A stretch of DNA of 64,000 nucleotides from Oscillospiraceae bacterium. GTDB taxonomy: Bacteria > Bacillota > Clostridia > Oscillospirales > Acutalibacteraceae. The notes under the pieces were generated by a model. It searched no databases. It was not told where the DNA came from and worked only from the letters and a program-made list of their open reading frames with translations. Position 1 is the stretch's first letter; every line of letters begins with the position of its first letter. This document shows positions 1 through 9,695 of this stretch, one piece after another. The DNA is taken from NCBI GenBank assembly GCA_009785335.1, contig WQWM01000011.1:1-64000 (forward strand). Direction: 5' to 3'. Position numbers and translations under genes: made by a program.

Positions 1-1
1 T

Positions 2-427
2 CGCGCTGCTGGCGCGCACGCTTTCGGCAGCTGGACGGTGGTGACCGCAGCAGACTGTTTCACGGCAGGTAGCGAAACCCGCAGTTGTGCCGACTGCGCT
101 GAAGTGGAAACTCGTGTGATTTCTGTACTTGACCACGTGCTTGGCCCTTGGACAGTGATTATCGCAGCAACCTGCACCACGCCCGGCGAAGAAGTACGCA
201 GCTGCACGCTGTGCAATGACGTGATTGAGACCCGAGCAATTGCACCTGTCGATTGCGTTGACACCACTGGAGACGGCAAATGTGACTTCTGTGGCAATGA
301 ACTAGCCACAACACCGCAGCTGCCCCCTGAACGCAACTGCTTATGGAACATCTTGGGCATCCTCCTCGGCGCAGTGCTAACGGTTGTGTTCACCGTATTC
401 TTTGTTCGTTCTGCACTCCGCATCTAA
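2..427 (+). CDS. C-terminal part of a surface protein with CxxC-type repeats and a C-terminal TM helix (5' truncated by window edge)
   Basis: Open from base 2; repeated SETRSCADCAEVETR / EEVRSCTLCNDVIETR units, then hydrophobic C-terminus; followed by terminator. Confidence 0.65.
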   Translation, partial: RAAGAHAFGSWTVVTAADCFTAGSETRSCADCAEVETRVISVLDHVLGPWTVIIAATCTTPGEEVRSCTLCNDVIETRAIAPVDCVDTTGDGKCDFCGNELATTPQLPPERNCLWNILGILLGAVLTVVFTVFFVRSALRI

Positions 428-437
428 CTGAATCCCT

Positions 438-470
438 CAGGGCTTGTGTTCACCGCAAGCCCTGTTTTTT
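438..470 (+). terminator. Intrinsic terminator
   Basis: cagggcttg...caagccctg stem followed by tttttt. Confidence 0.75.
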
Positions 471-766
471 CCTCGCGTATGATAACAAAACCTCCCCTAT
501 CATCAAGGGGAGGTTTTCGTTTAGCCTCCTTCAGCGCCAGCGATTGCTTTGTTCAAGCCCAATTTCCTCGTCAGGTGGAATGGCATTCGCGACTTTTTTG
601 CTATCTTTCCATATCGTTGCGTAATGTAGTATGCTTACACCACCTGCGGTGGGACACCTTCGCGTGCTCCATCGCATCTATTTTTACTCAGCGGCACGCG
701 ATATGCGTGCATCTTTTTCACTTATAGTCGATTAACTTATGTCGCTCCTTTTGGAGGAGAAAGGGG

Positions 767-1402
767 TTAGTGATACGAACCACGACGCATAACATCATGC
801 CTGAATGCTTGCAAAAATAGTGCAATACCGCTTGGTCGCGCACCGGCGTGCAGCATTTGCCATGGTATGCTGCGCATTTCTTGCCATGGGGTTAGGGTGT
901 GCCCTCGTTCTGCGATGGGATAGGGCTCGGTGCTAAGTCGGGGGCGCAAAATATAAAGCATTGCCCAGCTATCGCCGGTTTGCGCACGTTGTGTGATTCG
1001 TGCGCGGATTTCCAGCTGCCGCACACCGGTAACATTGACGGTAACGTCCCAAGCAATACGACCTCTCGCGGAAAATTCAATGGTATGCAGTAGCCTGCCA
1101 TCGCCATAAAAAGAAATGATGGTGTCTATTGTATTATCGTCTGGGTATATGGTCATGCTTAGTTGGTTGTATTGACCTCTTAAGTTGTGGCGTGTGAATG
1201 CTGACGCGTGTGAAGTGGGGGCATAGGAAATGACGAAAGTATTGCCTACAGAACTAAGTCTATCGGGCATGATGGTTGTATTCTGCCCAGCAGTTGGCGG
1301 TACAGCTTGAATCAAACTCACGGTCATTTCACTGGCATTCGCATGCAACATGAATGGGAGCAGAATGGCCAGCGCAAGCAGACCAGCAATGAACTTTTTC
1401 AC
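767..1402 (-). CDS. Secreted protein of unknown function (paralogue of 4144..4749)
   Basis: Signal peptide MKKFIAGLLALAILLPFMLHANAS; shares RHNLR, VxGVRQLEIR and SIPWQMLHAGxRPSG motifs with the second copy. Confidence 0.7.
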   Translation of the reverse strand: MKKFIAGLLALAILLPFMLHANASEMTVSLIQAVPPTAGQNTTIMPDRLSSVGNTFVISYAPTSHASAFTRHNLRGQYNQLSMTIYPDDNTIDTIISFYGDGRLLHTIEFSARGRIAWDVTVNVTGVRQLEIRARITQRAQTGDSWAMLYILRPRLSTEPYPIAERGHTLTPWQEMRSIPWQMLHAGARPSGIALFLQAFRHDVMRRGSYH

Positions 1403-1493
1403 GGGTTTTCCCCTTTTTATCGCAATTCGTAGTCCAACAAACTTAGAAAATCACGCACCCACAAAATGAGCGCGTGATGGTTTGAGTTATCTA

Positions 1494-2636
1494 TTATACT
1501 AACGCAGCAAATAGTGCCTTGATGTCCGCAACGCTGGTATCTTTGGGATTGCCGGGACGGCAAGCATCAGCAAAAGCACTTTCGGCGAGGAAGTCAATGT
1601 CTTCAGCTTTCACGATGGCTTTCAGGTCGGCGGGAATGCCGATGTCGGCACCCAATTTGGCCACGGCGTCAACGGCGGCGTTGCGTGCGTCGGCAAGCGA
1701 CATGTCTGCAACACCGGCAATACCCATCGCAGTGGCGATGTCGCGATATTTTTCGCCGGTGGCTTCGGCGTTGTAGGTCATGATGGAAGGCAGGAGGATA
1801 GCGTTGGCAATGCCGTGTGGAGTGTCATAAAGCGCGCCAAGACCGTGCGCCATGCTGTGCACAATGCCCAGCCCAACGTTAGAGAAGCCCATACCGGCAA
1901 CATATTGCGCTAGTGCCATGCCCGCAACACCTTCGGCTTCGCCTTTCACGGCGGCGCGCAAGTGCTTGGCAATCAATGCAATGGATTTCAGGTGGAACAT
2001 GTCGGTCATTTCCCATGCGCCGCGGGTGATGTAACCCTCAATGGCGTGCGTGAGCGCGTCCATGCCCGTTGCTGCGATGAGCGAAGCGGGCATGCTGGCC
2101 ATCAGGTCGGGGTCAACGATGGCAACGGTGGGGATGTCGTGTGGGTCAACACAGACGAATTTGCGCTTGTTTTCCACGTCGGTGATGACATAGTTGATGG
2201 TGACTTCGGCTGCAGTGCCTGCGGTGGTTGGCACAGCGATGGTGAATACTGCGTGGTTTTTCGTGGGGGCAACGCCTTCCAAGCTGCGCACGTCAGCGTA
2301 TTCAGGGTTGGCGATGATGATGCCCACGGCTTTTGCCGCATCAATGGGCGAACCGCCGCCAACGGCCACGATGCAATCTGCGCCGCACGCTTTGAATGCT
2401 GCCACACCAGCGAGAACGTTCTCAATGGTTGGGTTTGGTTTGATGTCGGAGAAGACTTCGTAGGCAAAGCCTGCTGCGTCCAGCACGTCGGTTGCTTTTT
2501 TTGCCACGCCTGCTGCGATGAGCACGGGGTCGGTGCAAACAAAGGCTTTTTGAAAGCCGCGTGAGCGCAGTTCGTCCGCTAGGACGGCAATGCTGCCTGC
2601 GCCGTGGTGAGAAACGGGGTTGAGAATGATACGCAT
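1494..2636 (-). CDS. Iron-containing alcohol dehydrogenase
   Basis: 380 aa; GGGSPIDAAKAVG and HxxxHxxxxxxxxxHG (MAHGLGALYDTPHG) motifs. Confidence 0.9.
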   Translation of the reverse strand: MRIILNPVSHHGAGSIAVLADELRSRGFQKAFVCTDPVLIAAGVAKKATDVLDAAGFAYEVFSDIKPNPTIENVLAGVAAFKACGADCIVAVGGGSPIDAAKAVGIIIANPEYADVRSLEGVAPTKNHAVFTIAVPTTAGTAAEVTINYVITDVENKRKFVCVDPHDIPTVAIVDPDLMASMPASLIAATGMDALTHAIEGYITRGAWEMTDMFHLKSIALIAKHLRAAVKGEAEGVAGMALAQYVAGMGFSNVGLGIVHSMAHGLGALYDTPHGIANAILLPSIMTYNAEATGEKYRDIATAMGIAGVADMSLADARNAAVDAVAKLGADIGIPADLKAIVKAEDIDFLAESAFADACRPGNPKDTSVADIKALFAALV

Positions 2637-2822
2637 GGGGAGGTCCTCCTATATGTTAATTTAGTTTTGATTTTAAAAATAGCCCTACGCACAAACTGGC
2701 ATAGGACAAAGCGACATGATGCTCGCACATGTCGTTGCAAATATGCGAAATATCGCATGTCGCGGGCCGCTTGCTCACGCATTCACCAAAGCAAATGCGC
2801 GAGGGAGCCGCACCGCAGGTGC

Positions 2823-2896
<74 letters not shown>

Positions 2897-2941
2897 GTCT
2901 GCCATTTATTATAGCACAGGCGCGGGTGTTTGTCAAGGGCG

Positions 2942-3910
2942 TTATTGCACTATTTCTGTCAACCACTGCAAAATATTCGCCATGTCTATTTCAACACGCC
3001 GCAGCAGTGCGATTGTTTCGGCCACCTGCTGTGCGCCGAGGGTTTGCTCGGCTTGGTCGGCGCATTCGACGCCCAGCGCGCGCCTGCAATTATACGCTAG
3101 CCAGCCGAGGTGATTGCCAAAGCTGATGGTCAGCACGGCCTGCCAGTTGTCGCAGGTCAGTGGCGCATGCTGATGATATGTTCCAACAAACGCCTTGAAC
3201 TTCGTCGGTGAAAGCGCGTGATGTTCATCGCGCGCCCAGGCCAGTGCGGTTTCCACGAGGTCACACAGTGGATGCACAAGGCCTGCGGCCTCCCAGTCGA
3301 TCACAATAGGGCGGTCGTCCTGCCACATGACATTCTTGGGCTCCAAATCGCGGTGCGAAATTACGTGATGGCACGGCAAACGTTGCTGTGCAGCAAGCAG
3401 TTGCTCGTTCCAGCGGTAAATGTCGTGGAGGTCATCGCGTAAAATATCAGCATAAGGCTGCCAGTCAATTAGCTCGTCGGCAGGTTCATCGGCTTGCAGT
3501 GCGACGGCTGAGAAATCAATGTCATGCAGCTTGGCGAGCAACTTGCCCATGGTTTGGCAGTGCGTTTCGTTGATAGCATCGTGGTAGCGCGGCGCACCGT
3601 TAACCCAGTCAAACACGAGGTAATATTGCCCCTGAATTTGCGTGAGTTCTTTTGCGTGCGGGGCAGCAATGCCATGTGCCGCCGCGATGCGCGCAATGCG
3701 CTCGCCGTTTTCGATGTCTGCTTTGGCGGGTGAACGTTGCATCACCTGCGGGTTAAGTGCTTTCACGGCATATTTTCCGCGTTGGGTTTGCAAGGCAAAC
3801 ATGCGGTGGAGATGCCCGCCTGCAAGCGGTGATGGTGTGCCAGTGAGCGCGCCCAGATGCAGGGTTTCGCACAGCAAGTTAAAGTTTAGGTTATAGTTTG
3901 TGTTGTTCAC
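2942..3910 (-). CDS. Aminoglycoside/choline kinase-like phosphotransferase (APH family)
   Basis: HVISHRDLEPKNVMWQDDRPIVIDWEAAG catalytic and metal motifs; GTG start. Confidence 0.85.
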   Translation of the reverse strand: MNNTNYNLNFNLLCETLHLGALTGTPSPLAGGHLHRMFALQTQRGKYAVKALNPQVMQRSPAKADIENGERIARIAAAHGIAAPHAKELTQIQGQYYLVFDWVNGAPRYHDAINETHCQTMGKLLAKLHDIDFSAVALQADEPADELIDWQPYADILRDDLHDIYRWNEQLLAAQQRLPCHHVISHRDLEPKNVMWQDDRPIVIDWEAAGLVHPLCDLVETALAWARDEHHALSPTKFKAFVGTYHQHAPLTCDNWQAVLTISFGNHLGWLAYNCRRALGVECADQAEQTLGAQQVAETIALLRRVEIDMANILQWLTEIVQ

Positions 3911-3930
3911 AGGGTAGTCCTCTCTATCAT

Positions 3931-3981
3931 AAAAAAATACCCGCAGACAAGCAGCCTTAGCCCAGCTGCAATTTCTGCGGG
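3931..3981 (-). terminator. Terminator-like hairpin in the 5' leader of the APH-like gene (possible attenuator)
   Basis: Minus strand CCCGCAGA-AATT-GCAGC...GCTGC-TTG-TCTGCGGG followed by TATTTTTTT. Confidence 0.75.
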
Positions 3982-4043
3982 AAGGTTACTTTGCGCACAG
4001 CAAAGCTGGAGCTGATGCCCCGCTCACGCTGTGCGATATTCAA

Positions 4044-4073
4044 TTAGGAGACTCTCGTTACCCTGCTGTTCAT
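4044..4073 (-). CDS. Putative leader peptide MNSRVTRVS
   Basis: AAAGGAGG-6nt-ATG, 9 codons then TAA, between promoter and terminator-like hairpin. Confidence 0.45.
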   Translation of the reverse strand: MNSRVTRVS

Positions 4074-4101
4074 ACTTATCCTCCTTTGGGTTGGTGTGTA
4101 T

Positions 4102-4130
4102 AGTATAGCAAATGCGCGGGGATTTGTCAA
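4102..4130 (-). promoter_or_regulatory. Sigma-70-type promoter
   Basis: TTGACA-17 nt-TATACT on minus strand. Confidence 0.85.
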
Positions 4131-4143
4131 GTGCGGGTTACTC

Positions 4144-4749
4144 TCAAAGCCAATGCATAATATCATGTCTAAATGCTTGCCAAAACAGCCTTACGCCGCT
4201 TGGCCGCACACCGGCGTGCAGCATTTGCCACGGTATGCTGTGCATTTCTTGCCAAGCGGTGGGGGCGAGCGCTTGTGTTTCGCCTGCATAGGGTCTGGTG
4301 TTTAGCCAAGCAAACTCAAGGTCAACCTCCACAGGCTGTGCCGCCCGCACACGAATTTCCAGCTGCCGCACACCTGCGACGTTGATGGAAAAGTTCCTGT
4401 CATACCAGCTGGTGGGCAGTTCAATTTCGTGTAGCAGCCTGCCGTCGCCGTAAAACAAAACGGCGGCATTCGTTCCGGAAGAGGAATTCAGTTGGCCGGT
4501 GAGTTGCGTGTAGTTGCGCCGCAGGTTGTGCCGTGTGAATGCCGATGTGCACGCAGTGGGTTCGTAGAGGATCCAGAGATCTGGACCAAGCCCCTGAGCG
4601 CTTATTGGTATGACGATAACACTTTGCCCGACTGTAGCTGGTGCCACGCGAAACAAAAGCGGGTCGCGTTCTTGCGCAGCACTTGCGTGCACGGCAAACA
4701 GCCCCAATCCAAGTGCTAGCGCAAGCAAGGCACTGATTAGCTTTTTCAT
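4144..4749 (-). CDS. Secreted protein of unknown function (paralogue of 767..1402)
   Basis: Signal peptide; same motif order as 767..1402. Confidence 0.7.
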   Translation of the reverse strand: MKKLISALLALALGLGLFAVHASAAQERDPLLFRVAPATVGQSVIVIPISAQGLGPDLWILYEPTACTSAFTRHNLRRNYTQLTGQLNSSSGTNAAVLFYGDGRLLHEIELPTSWYDRNFSINVAGVRQLEIRVRAAQPVEVDLEFAWLNTRPYAGETQALAPTAWQEMHSIPWQMLHAGVRPSGVRLFWQAFRHDIMHWL

Positions 4750-4752
4750 GCG

Positions 4753-5781
4753 CTATTCCTCCGCGGCATTCCATTTTTCGCTACGCTTCTTGCGCCACTT
4801 GCGCACGCGGCGGCGCACAATCACCAGCACGATAATCGCAGCGACACCCACCAAAATGATATACGGCAGGAAGATGATCAGACCAGCAAAAAAGTTTGCA
4901 ACGCTTGCGCCAAGGTTGCGCAGGCTGCGCACAAAACCGTCGCTGATGCGTGCCCAAAAACCCGCTTCTTCATCCAAGGGCAGGCGTTCCACTTCCCAAA
5001 TGTGCAGGCTAACGGTGCTCAGGCTCACCTGATTTTCCAGCAGCCGCACTTCGCCCTCCAGTCGATTAATCTGGTGACGCACATGGGTCAGCTGATTTTG
5101 CACGGCAAGCAGGTCGCTGAGGTTGCCGCTTTGTGCCAGCAAACGCAGCAGTGCTTCTTCTTCCATACGCAGGGCTTCCAGCTGTGCGGCCATGTCATTG
5201 TGCTGCATGGTGACATCGCGCACCCATTCGTTCAAGCTGGTCACACGGGTGTAGTCATCGGCAAGGGCGGCGAGGAAATTGTCGAGAGCATCGGCGGGGA
5301 TGCGCAAGGTGAGGTTCGCGTTGCGGCTCCAGCTGTGTTCATTCATGCTGGAGTTTTGCACATGGCCGCCTAATTCACGCGCCAAGGCTTGCACACCGGT
5401 GAAGAAAGCCTCGAAGTTGCGGGTTTCCACGCTCACGTTTGCGTCGCGAATGAGCATGCGAGTAACTTCTTCGGCGATGGGATCAGTGGCATTGGTATAG
5501 ATAATGGAATCTGCGGGCATTTGGCTAGAAATTGCTTGGCGCATGGTTAGGCCCGGGATGATCTCTTCGTCCATGTCTCCACGCCAGTCGCTACTAGCGT
5601 AGAAGCTTCTTGTAGTCGTGCGAACACCGACAGCGGAATCGCGCAGCACAGCAGGTGCGCCGTAGGAGAGGAAATCGTTTTGTTCATGCATGGCGTTTCG
5701 TGCCACGGGTTGGCTGCCGCAGGCGGCGAGCAGGGCAAAGCTGAGCAGGCAAATGGCGAGGACGGTGAGTTTCTTGCGCAT
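4753..5781 (-). CDS. DUF4349-like lipoprotein with coiled coil and C-terminal TM
   Basis: Lipobox LLAACGSQ; MLIRDANVSVETRNFEAF, LTLRIPADALDNFL, VTxQHNDMAAQLEALRMEEEALLRLL; C-terminal TM. Confidence 0.8.
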   Translation of the reverse strand: MRKKLTVLAICLLSFALLAACGSQPVARNAMHEQNDFLSYGAPAVLRDSAVGVRTTTRSFYASSDWRGDMDEEIIPGLTMRQAISSQMPADSIIYTNATDPIAEEVTRMLIRDANVSVETRNFEAFFTGVQALARELGGHVQNSSMNEHSWSRNANLTLRIPADALDNFLAALADDYTRVTSLNEWVRDVTMQHNDMAAQLEALRMEEEALLRLLAQSGNLSDLLAVQNQLTHVRHQINRLEGEVRLLENQVSLSTVSLHIWEVERLPLDEEAGFWARISDGFVRSLRNLGASVANFFAGLIIFLPYIILVGVAAIIVLVIVRRRVRKWRKKRSEKWNAAEE

Positions 5782-5802
5782 GGGGGTGCTCCTTTCGGGT
5801 GA

Positions 5803-6771
5803 TTATTCTGGTTGGTCGGTTGTGGATTGTTGCTTGCGTTTCAGCATGATTTTATGGCGCACAAATAAAGCAGCGGCAGCAATCGCGCCAAAGAACACGA
5901 TAAACGGCAGTGCAATAAACAACGCTGCGCCCACTGCACGTAGTCCGCGCCCTAGGGCAAACAGGCTATTCACAAACCCATCCCAAGTGCGGCGGGCAAA
6001 GCCGCGCTCGTCTTCGTCATCGTCCTCTTGCAATTGGCTGAACTCGGCCACCTCTTGAATGGTCATGTTCACGGTGCTCAGCGTCACCTGCTCCTGCATG
6101 GTGCGCGCCAAGCTTTCCAATGTGTTGATTTGATGGCGCAGGCTGGTTAGGCGGTCTTGCAGCGCAAGCACATCCGCGAGGGCGTTGGTGTTTTCCAGCA
6201 TGCGCAGCAGCGTAGTTTGTTCAGCGCGCAGCGCTTCTAGCTGGGCTTGTGTGTCGGTGTACTGTACGGTGACATCGCGCACGCTTTCGTTGAAGCGGGT
6301 TACACGCCCGTTTTCGCCCATTTGCCCGGTGAATTCGCGCAATCTCGCCGACGGAACGCGCGCGACTAGCGTGGCTTGGCGGGCTTCACGTCGGCCGGTG
6401 TAGCCGAAACTTGTGGTTTCGAGCTGTTGCACATGCCCGCCCAGTGCAGCAATCAATGTTTCAATGTCTGTCATGTATTGGTCGAACTCGCGGGTTTCCA
6501 CACGGGCGGTTACATCGCGAATGAGCATGCGCCCGGCGTTGGAGGCGGATGGCGTGTCGTCGCTGTCATCAGCATCAGCAGGAGAGTCTTCGCCGTTGCT
6601 AGCACGAACGCGGGCACTTTGCAAAACTACCGCGCCATCGAGCTCGCCCGCCCATGCATAGTAATTGCCGTCGGCCTCGCCTAATGATCGATACATTTCT
6701 TGTCCGCAGGCAGCCAGCAACAGCGCGAAAGTAAGTACAAGAGCGGCCAGTGTGAGAATTTTTTTGCGCAT
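5803..6771 (-). CDS. DUF4349-like lipoprotein, tandem paralogue
   Basis: Lipobox LLLAACGQE; same domain layout as 4753..5781. Confidence 0.8.
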   Translation of the reverse strand: MRKKILTLAALVLTFALLLAACGQEMYRSLGEADGNYYAWAGELDGAVVLQSARVRASNGEDSPADADDSDDTPSASNAGRMLIRDVTARVETREFDQYMTDIETLIAALGGHVQQLETTSFGYTGRREARQATLVARVPSARLREFTGQMGENGRVTRFNESVRDVTVQYTDTQAQLEALRAEQTTLLRMLENTNALADVLALQDRLTSLRHQINTLESLARTMQEQVTLSTVNMTIQEVAEFSQLQEDDDEDERGFARRTWDGFVNSLFALGRGLRAVGAALFIALPFIVFFGAIAAAALFVRHKIMLKRKQQSTTDQPE

Positions 6772-6801
6772 GGTGATGCTCCTTTCGGGTTGTGAGATTT
6801 T

Positions 6802-7464
6802 TTATTGAGCGATAGCGTGGCGGAAGAATATATAACTGATTACGTCATTTTCAATGCCATAAGATAACCACCAGTTTTCAGCATCCCAGGGGACATTTGG
6901 TGGATATTCAGTCGCGATGAAGTATTCGGAGCCGTCCCCGTATTGTCTCAAACTTGCGCATGAAAAACTCTCCAGCACGGCTTGTGCGGGTGCACCAACG
7001 TCAATGTCGCGCGGTGGGGTGAGCGCCATGTTGGGCTGGTTGAGCCGAAACATACTCAGCGTTGCGGGCTGGGCAAGCAGCTCGTCTGACAACGTTTGCA
7101 CATAATATATGTCGTCGCTGCCAATGTCCCATCGCACGCGTAGTTCTAAGAACGGCCAATCTTGCTCGGAGCTTTGCCACTGCGGCAGTTGGTTGTAAAA
7201 TGAGATGAGTAGATCGCCGCCAAAGCTCATCAACAGGCTATACTCCACTGCGGGCATGCGGGCCACGAAATCGCCCACGGTGACCAGACCCTGTGTCATG
7301 TTGGCGATCTCTTGCGGCGTGAATGGAGTGGGTTCAGCCGACGCGACTTCAAGTTGAGTTGCAGTGGTGGGCGGTTCGTCGGTAGATTGTGGCGCGGCGC
7401 ATGCAGCGAACAACAATGCCACAGTGAGCAATAGTGCGGTTGGCGTGAGAATTTTCTTGCGCAT
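6802..7464 (-). CDS. Lipoprotein of unknown function
   Basis: MRKKILTPTALLLTVALLFAACAAPQ lipobox. Confidence 0.65.
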   Translation of the reverse strand: MRKKILTPTALLLTVALLFAACAAPQSTDEPPTTATQLEVASAEPTPFTPQEIANMTQGLVTVGDFVARMPAVEYSLLMSFGGDLLISFYNQLPQWQSSEQDWPFLELRVRWDIGSDDIYYVQTLSDELLAQPATLSMFRLNQPNMALTPPRDIDVGAPAQAVLESFSCASLRQYGDGSEYFIATEYPPNVPWDAENWWLSYGIENDVISYIFFRHAIAQ

Positions 7465-7680
7465 GGGGGCTCCTCTCGAATATATGATGGAGTTAGTATA
7501 GCATAGACGATGTGCAAAATCAATGTTGCTGTTGTATCCTTTTTGTGAATAATTGTGCAATAACAACAATTTGTCGTTGAGCGGGAGGAAATTCCTTGCA
7601 GATATGAAAAAAATAAGCGGCTACGTGTGCAGCCGCCTAGTTTATTCTGTTGCGCTTTTATACAATGGTATTGATATTTC

Positions 7681-7808
7681 GGACGAGCACAGCTCGTCCC
7701 TACACGAAATTGGGCCAAAGGCCCTTGGTTGCGGCTTGATTAACGTTGCGATAAAAAACTCCACGGCCTCGGGCCGCAAGCTCGTAGGGGCGACCTGTGG
7801 TCGCCCGA
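7681..7808. repeat. REP pair in inverted orientation without a RAYT between
   Basis: ggacgagcacagctcgtccctac..gggccaaaggccc at left; cggcctcgggccg..cgtaggggcgacctgtggtcgcccg at right. Confidence 0.75.
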
Positions 7809-7846
7809 AGCAACACCATCATATCAATGCAAAGGCTTAAAACAGC

Positions 7847-9181
7847 CTATTCTGTTTCCACGTCGGGCTGCGCAATTTCCACGCGCACCATCGCCACACG
7901 CTTGTCTTCCACTTCTTCCACCACAAAGCGCAGATGTTTGTGTTGCACTTCGGGTTGTTCGCCTTGTTGCGGCAAATAGCCCAACTCGCTGATCACAAAG
8001 CCTGCAATGGTGTCGTAGTTGCCTTCGGGCAGCTTTACGCCAAGGCTTTCCTCCACTTCTTCCATCGGCGTTGTGCCATCCAGCCGGAAGGTGTGATCGT
8101 CCACTTGCTCAATGTCTTCGTCTTCGTCGTCATATTCATCTTGGATGTTGCCCACGATGGATTCCAGCACATCCTCAAGCGTCACAAGACCCGCTGTGCC
8201 GCCGTGTTCGTCCACCACAATGGCGATTTGCACTTTCTTGGCGGTCATCTCATTGAACAATTCATCGCAACGTTTGCTTTCGGGCACAAATACCGCCGGG
8301 CGCATCAGCTCACGCAAACAGGTGCCTTTGGGCAGCTTTTCGCCCACGAATTTCAGCAAGTCTTTCACATACACCACGCCAATGACGTTGTCGATGTCTT
8401 CTTCAAACACCGGCACGCGTGACACCCCTTCGGCAATGGCTGTAGCCACCAAGCTTTCCAGCGAATCACTTACGTCCGCACTCACGATCTCCGTGCGGTG
8501 GGTCATGATGCCGCCCACATCGGTGTCGTCGAGCTTGAAGATATTCTGTATCATGTCGTGCTGGGTTTCTTCAATCACGCCTTGTTCATTGCCTTGGTCT
8601 ACTTTGGAGATAATCTCTTCCACCGTCAGCTCTTCGGGGGCATCTGGGTCAAAGCCAAACAAGCGCAGCATGCCCTTGGCCGAGGCAGAAACAATCCACA
8701 CAAGGGGGCGCAATATGGCGGCAACGGCAGTGAGCGCGCCTGCAATGCCCATGGCAATGGCTTGGGGATATTTCAGCGCCACGCGGCGGGGGATTAGCTC
8801 GCCCAGCACGATGTTCAGGTAGGTCAAAATCAGCGTGATGCCCAGCGTGATGGCCATGTTTAGCACACCCAACCAAGGGTCAGCCACGCGGTTTTCCATC
8901 AGTCCCAGCAGCGGGTAGGTAAACGCCTGTGCAGCAATGGCGGCCGCCAAAAAGCTCGCTAGGGTTGTGCCCAGCTGAGTGATGGAAATGAGCTTGCTAG
9001 GGTCTTTTTTTAGTTTAGCGGCGCGGCGGGCTTTTTTGTTGCCCTCTGCGGCCAGACGTTCCAGCAGGCTTTCGCTGGCCGACAACACAGCCAGTTCGCT
9101 CATGGCGAAAAATGCATTTACCGCCGTTAGCACAAGCACCAACAGCGCAAGAATAATGATATTACCAGGGTCGGGATCCAT
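7847..9181 (-). CDS. Hemolysin C/CorC family protein (CNNM-CBS-CorC)
   Basis: N-terminal TM domain, CBS pair (IMTHRTEIVSADVSDSLESLV; DEHGGTAGLVTLEDVLESIVGNIQDEYD), CorC C-terminus. Confidence 0.92.
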   Translation of the reverse strand: MDPDPGNIIILALLVLVLTAVNAFFAMSELAVLSASESLLERLAAEGNKKARRAAKLKKDPSKLISITQLGTTLASFLAAAIAAQAFTYPLLGLMENRVADPWLGVLNMAITLGITLILTYLNIVLGELIPRRVALKYPQAIAMGIAGALTAVAAILRPLVWIVSASAKGMLRLFGFDPDAPEELTVEEIISKVDQGNEQGVIEETQHDMIQNIFKLDDTDVGGIMTHRTEIVSADVSDSLESLVATAIAEGVSRVPVFEEDIDNVIGVVYVKDLLKFVGEKLPKGTCLRELMRPAVFVPESKRCDELFNEMTAKKVQIAIVVDEHGGTAGLVTLEDVLESIVGNIQDEYDDEDEDIEQVDDHTFRLDGTTPMEEVEESLGVKLPEGNYDTIAGFVISELGYLPQQGEQPEVQHKHLRFVVEEVEDKRVAMVRVEIAQPDVETE

Positions 9182-9250
9182 ATTTTCTCCTTTAGGAACA
9201 GTTCTTCATGCTAAAGCATAACATATTTTTCGGGGTTTGTCAAGAGAAAC

Positions 9251-9439
9251 TCAACGGGCAAATAATCTGATCAGCCCCCATATCGGCAAAATAATGATGG
9301 CAGCTATCACAGCCATATAAAACAATCCAACCAGCAAGGCAGAAACGACCATTGCGACAAATGGTCCCGCATCGCCAAATAAGTTCGTGGGCAGCGTGAC
9401 CAAAAGCCATAATATTGCGCTGTTAAACCAGCCCATCAT
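9251..9439 (-). CDS. Small membrane protein, GPAGP-like family
   Basis: 62 aa; LPTNLFGDAGPFVAMV then TM; start overlaps S4 gene stop. Confidence 0.6.
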   Translation of the reverse strand: MMGWFNSAILWLLVTLPTNLFGDAGPFVAMVVSALLVGLFYMAVIAAIIILPIWGLIRLFAR

Positions 9440-9695
9440 CTTTCGCCTCCGTCACATGATAATCCTGCCCCGCATAGCGCACGACATCGCCTGCACGCAA
9501 TTTTTTGCCGCGCATGGCGCACACTTCGCGGTTCACGCGCACCTTGCCGGCTTGAATCACATGCTTGGCCTGCCCGCCGCTTTCCACTGCGCCGGCAAGC
9601 TTGAGGAACGCATCTAGGGTAATGACCTCGCCACGGATTTCAATGGCGACGGGCGGGTTTTGTTTGAGGGTTACGGTGAGTTTTTTGTTCATCAT
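9423..9695 (-). CDS. S4-domain RNA-binding protein
   Basis: ITLDAFLKLAGAVESGGQAKHVIQAGKVRVNREVCAMRGKKLRAGDVV. Confidence 0.85.
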   Translation of the reverse strand: MMNKKLTVTLKQNPPVAIEIRGEVITLDAFLKLAGAVESGGQAKHVIQAGKVRVNREVCAMRGKKLRAGDVVRYAGQDYHVTEAKDDGLV

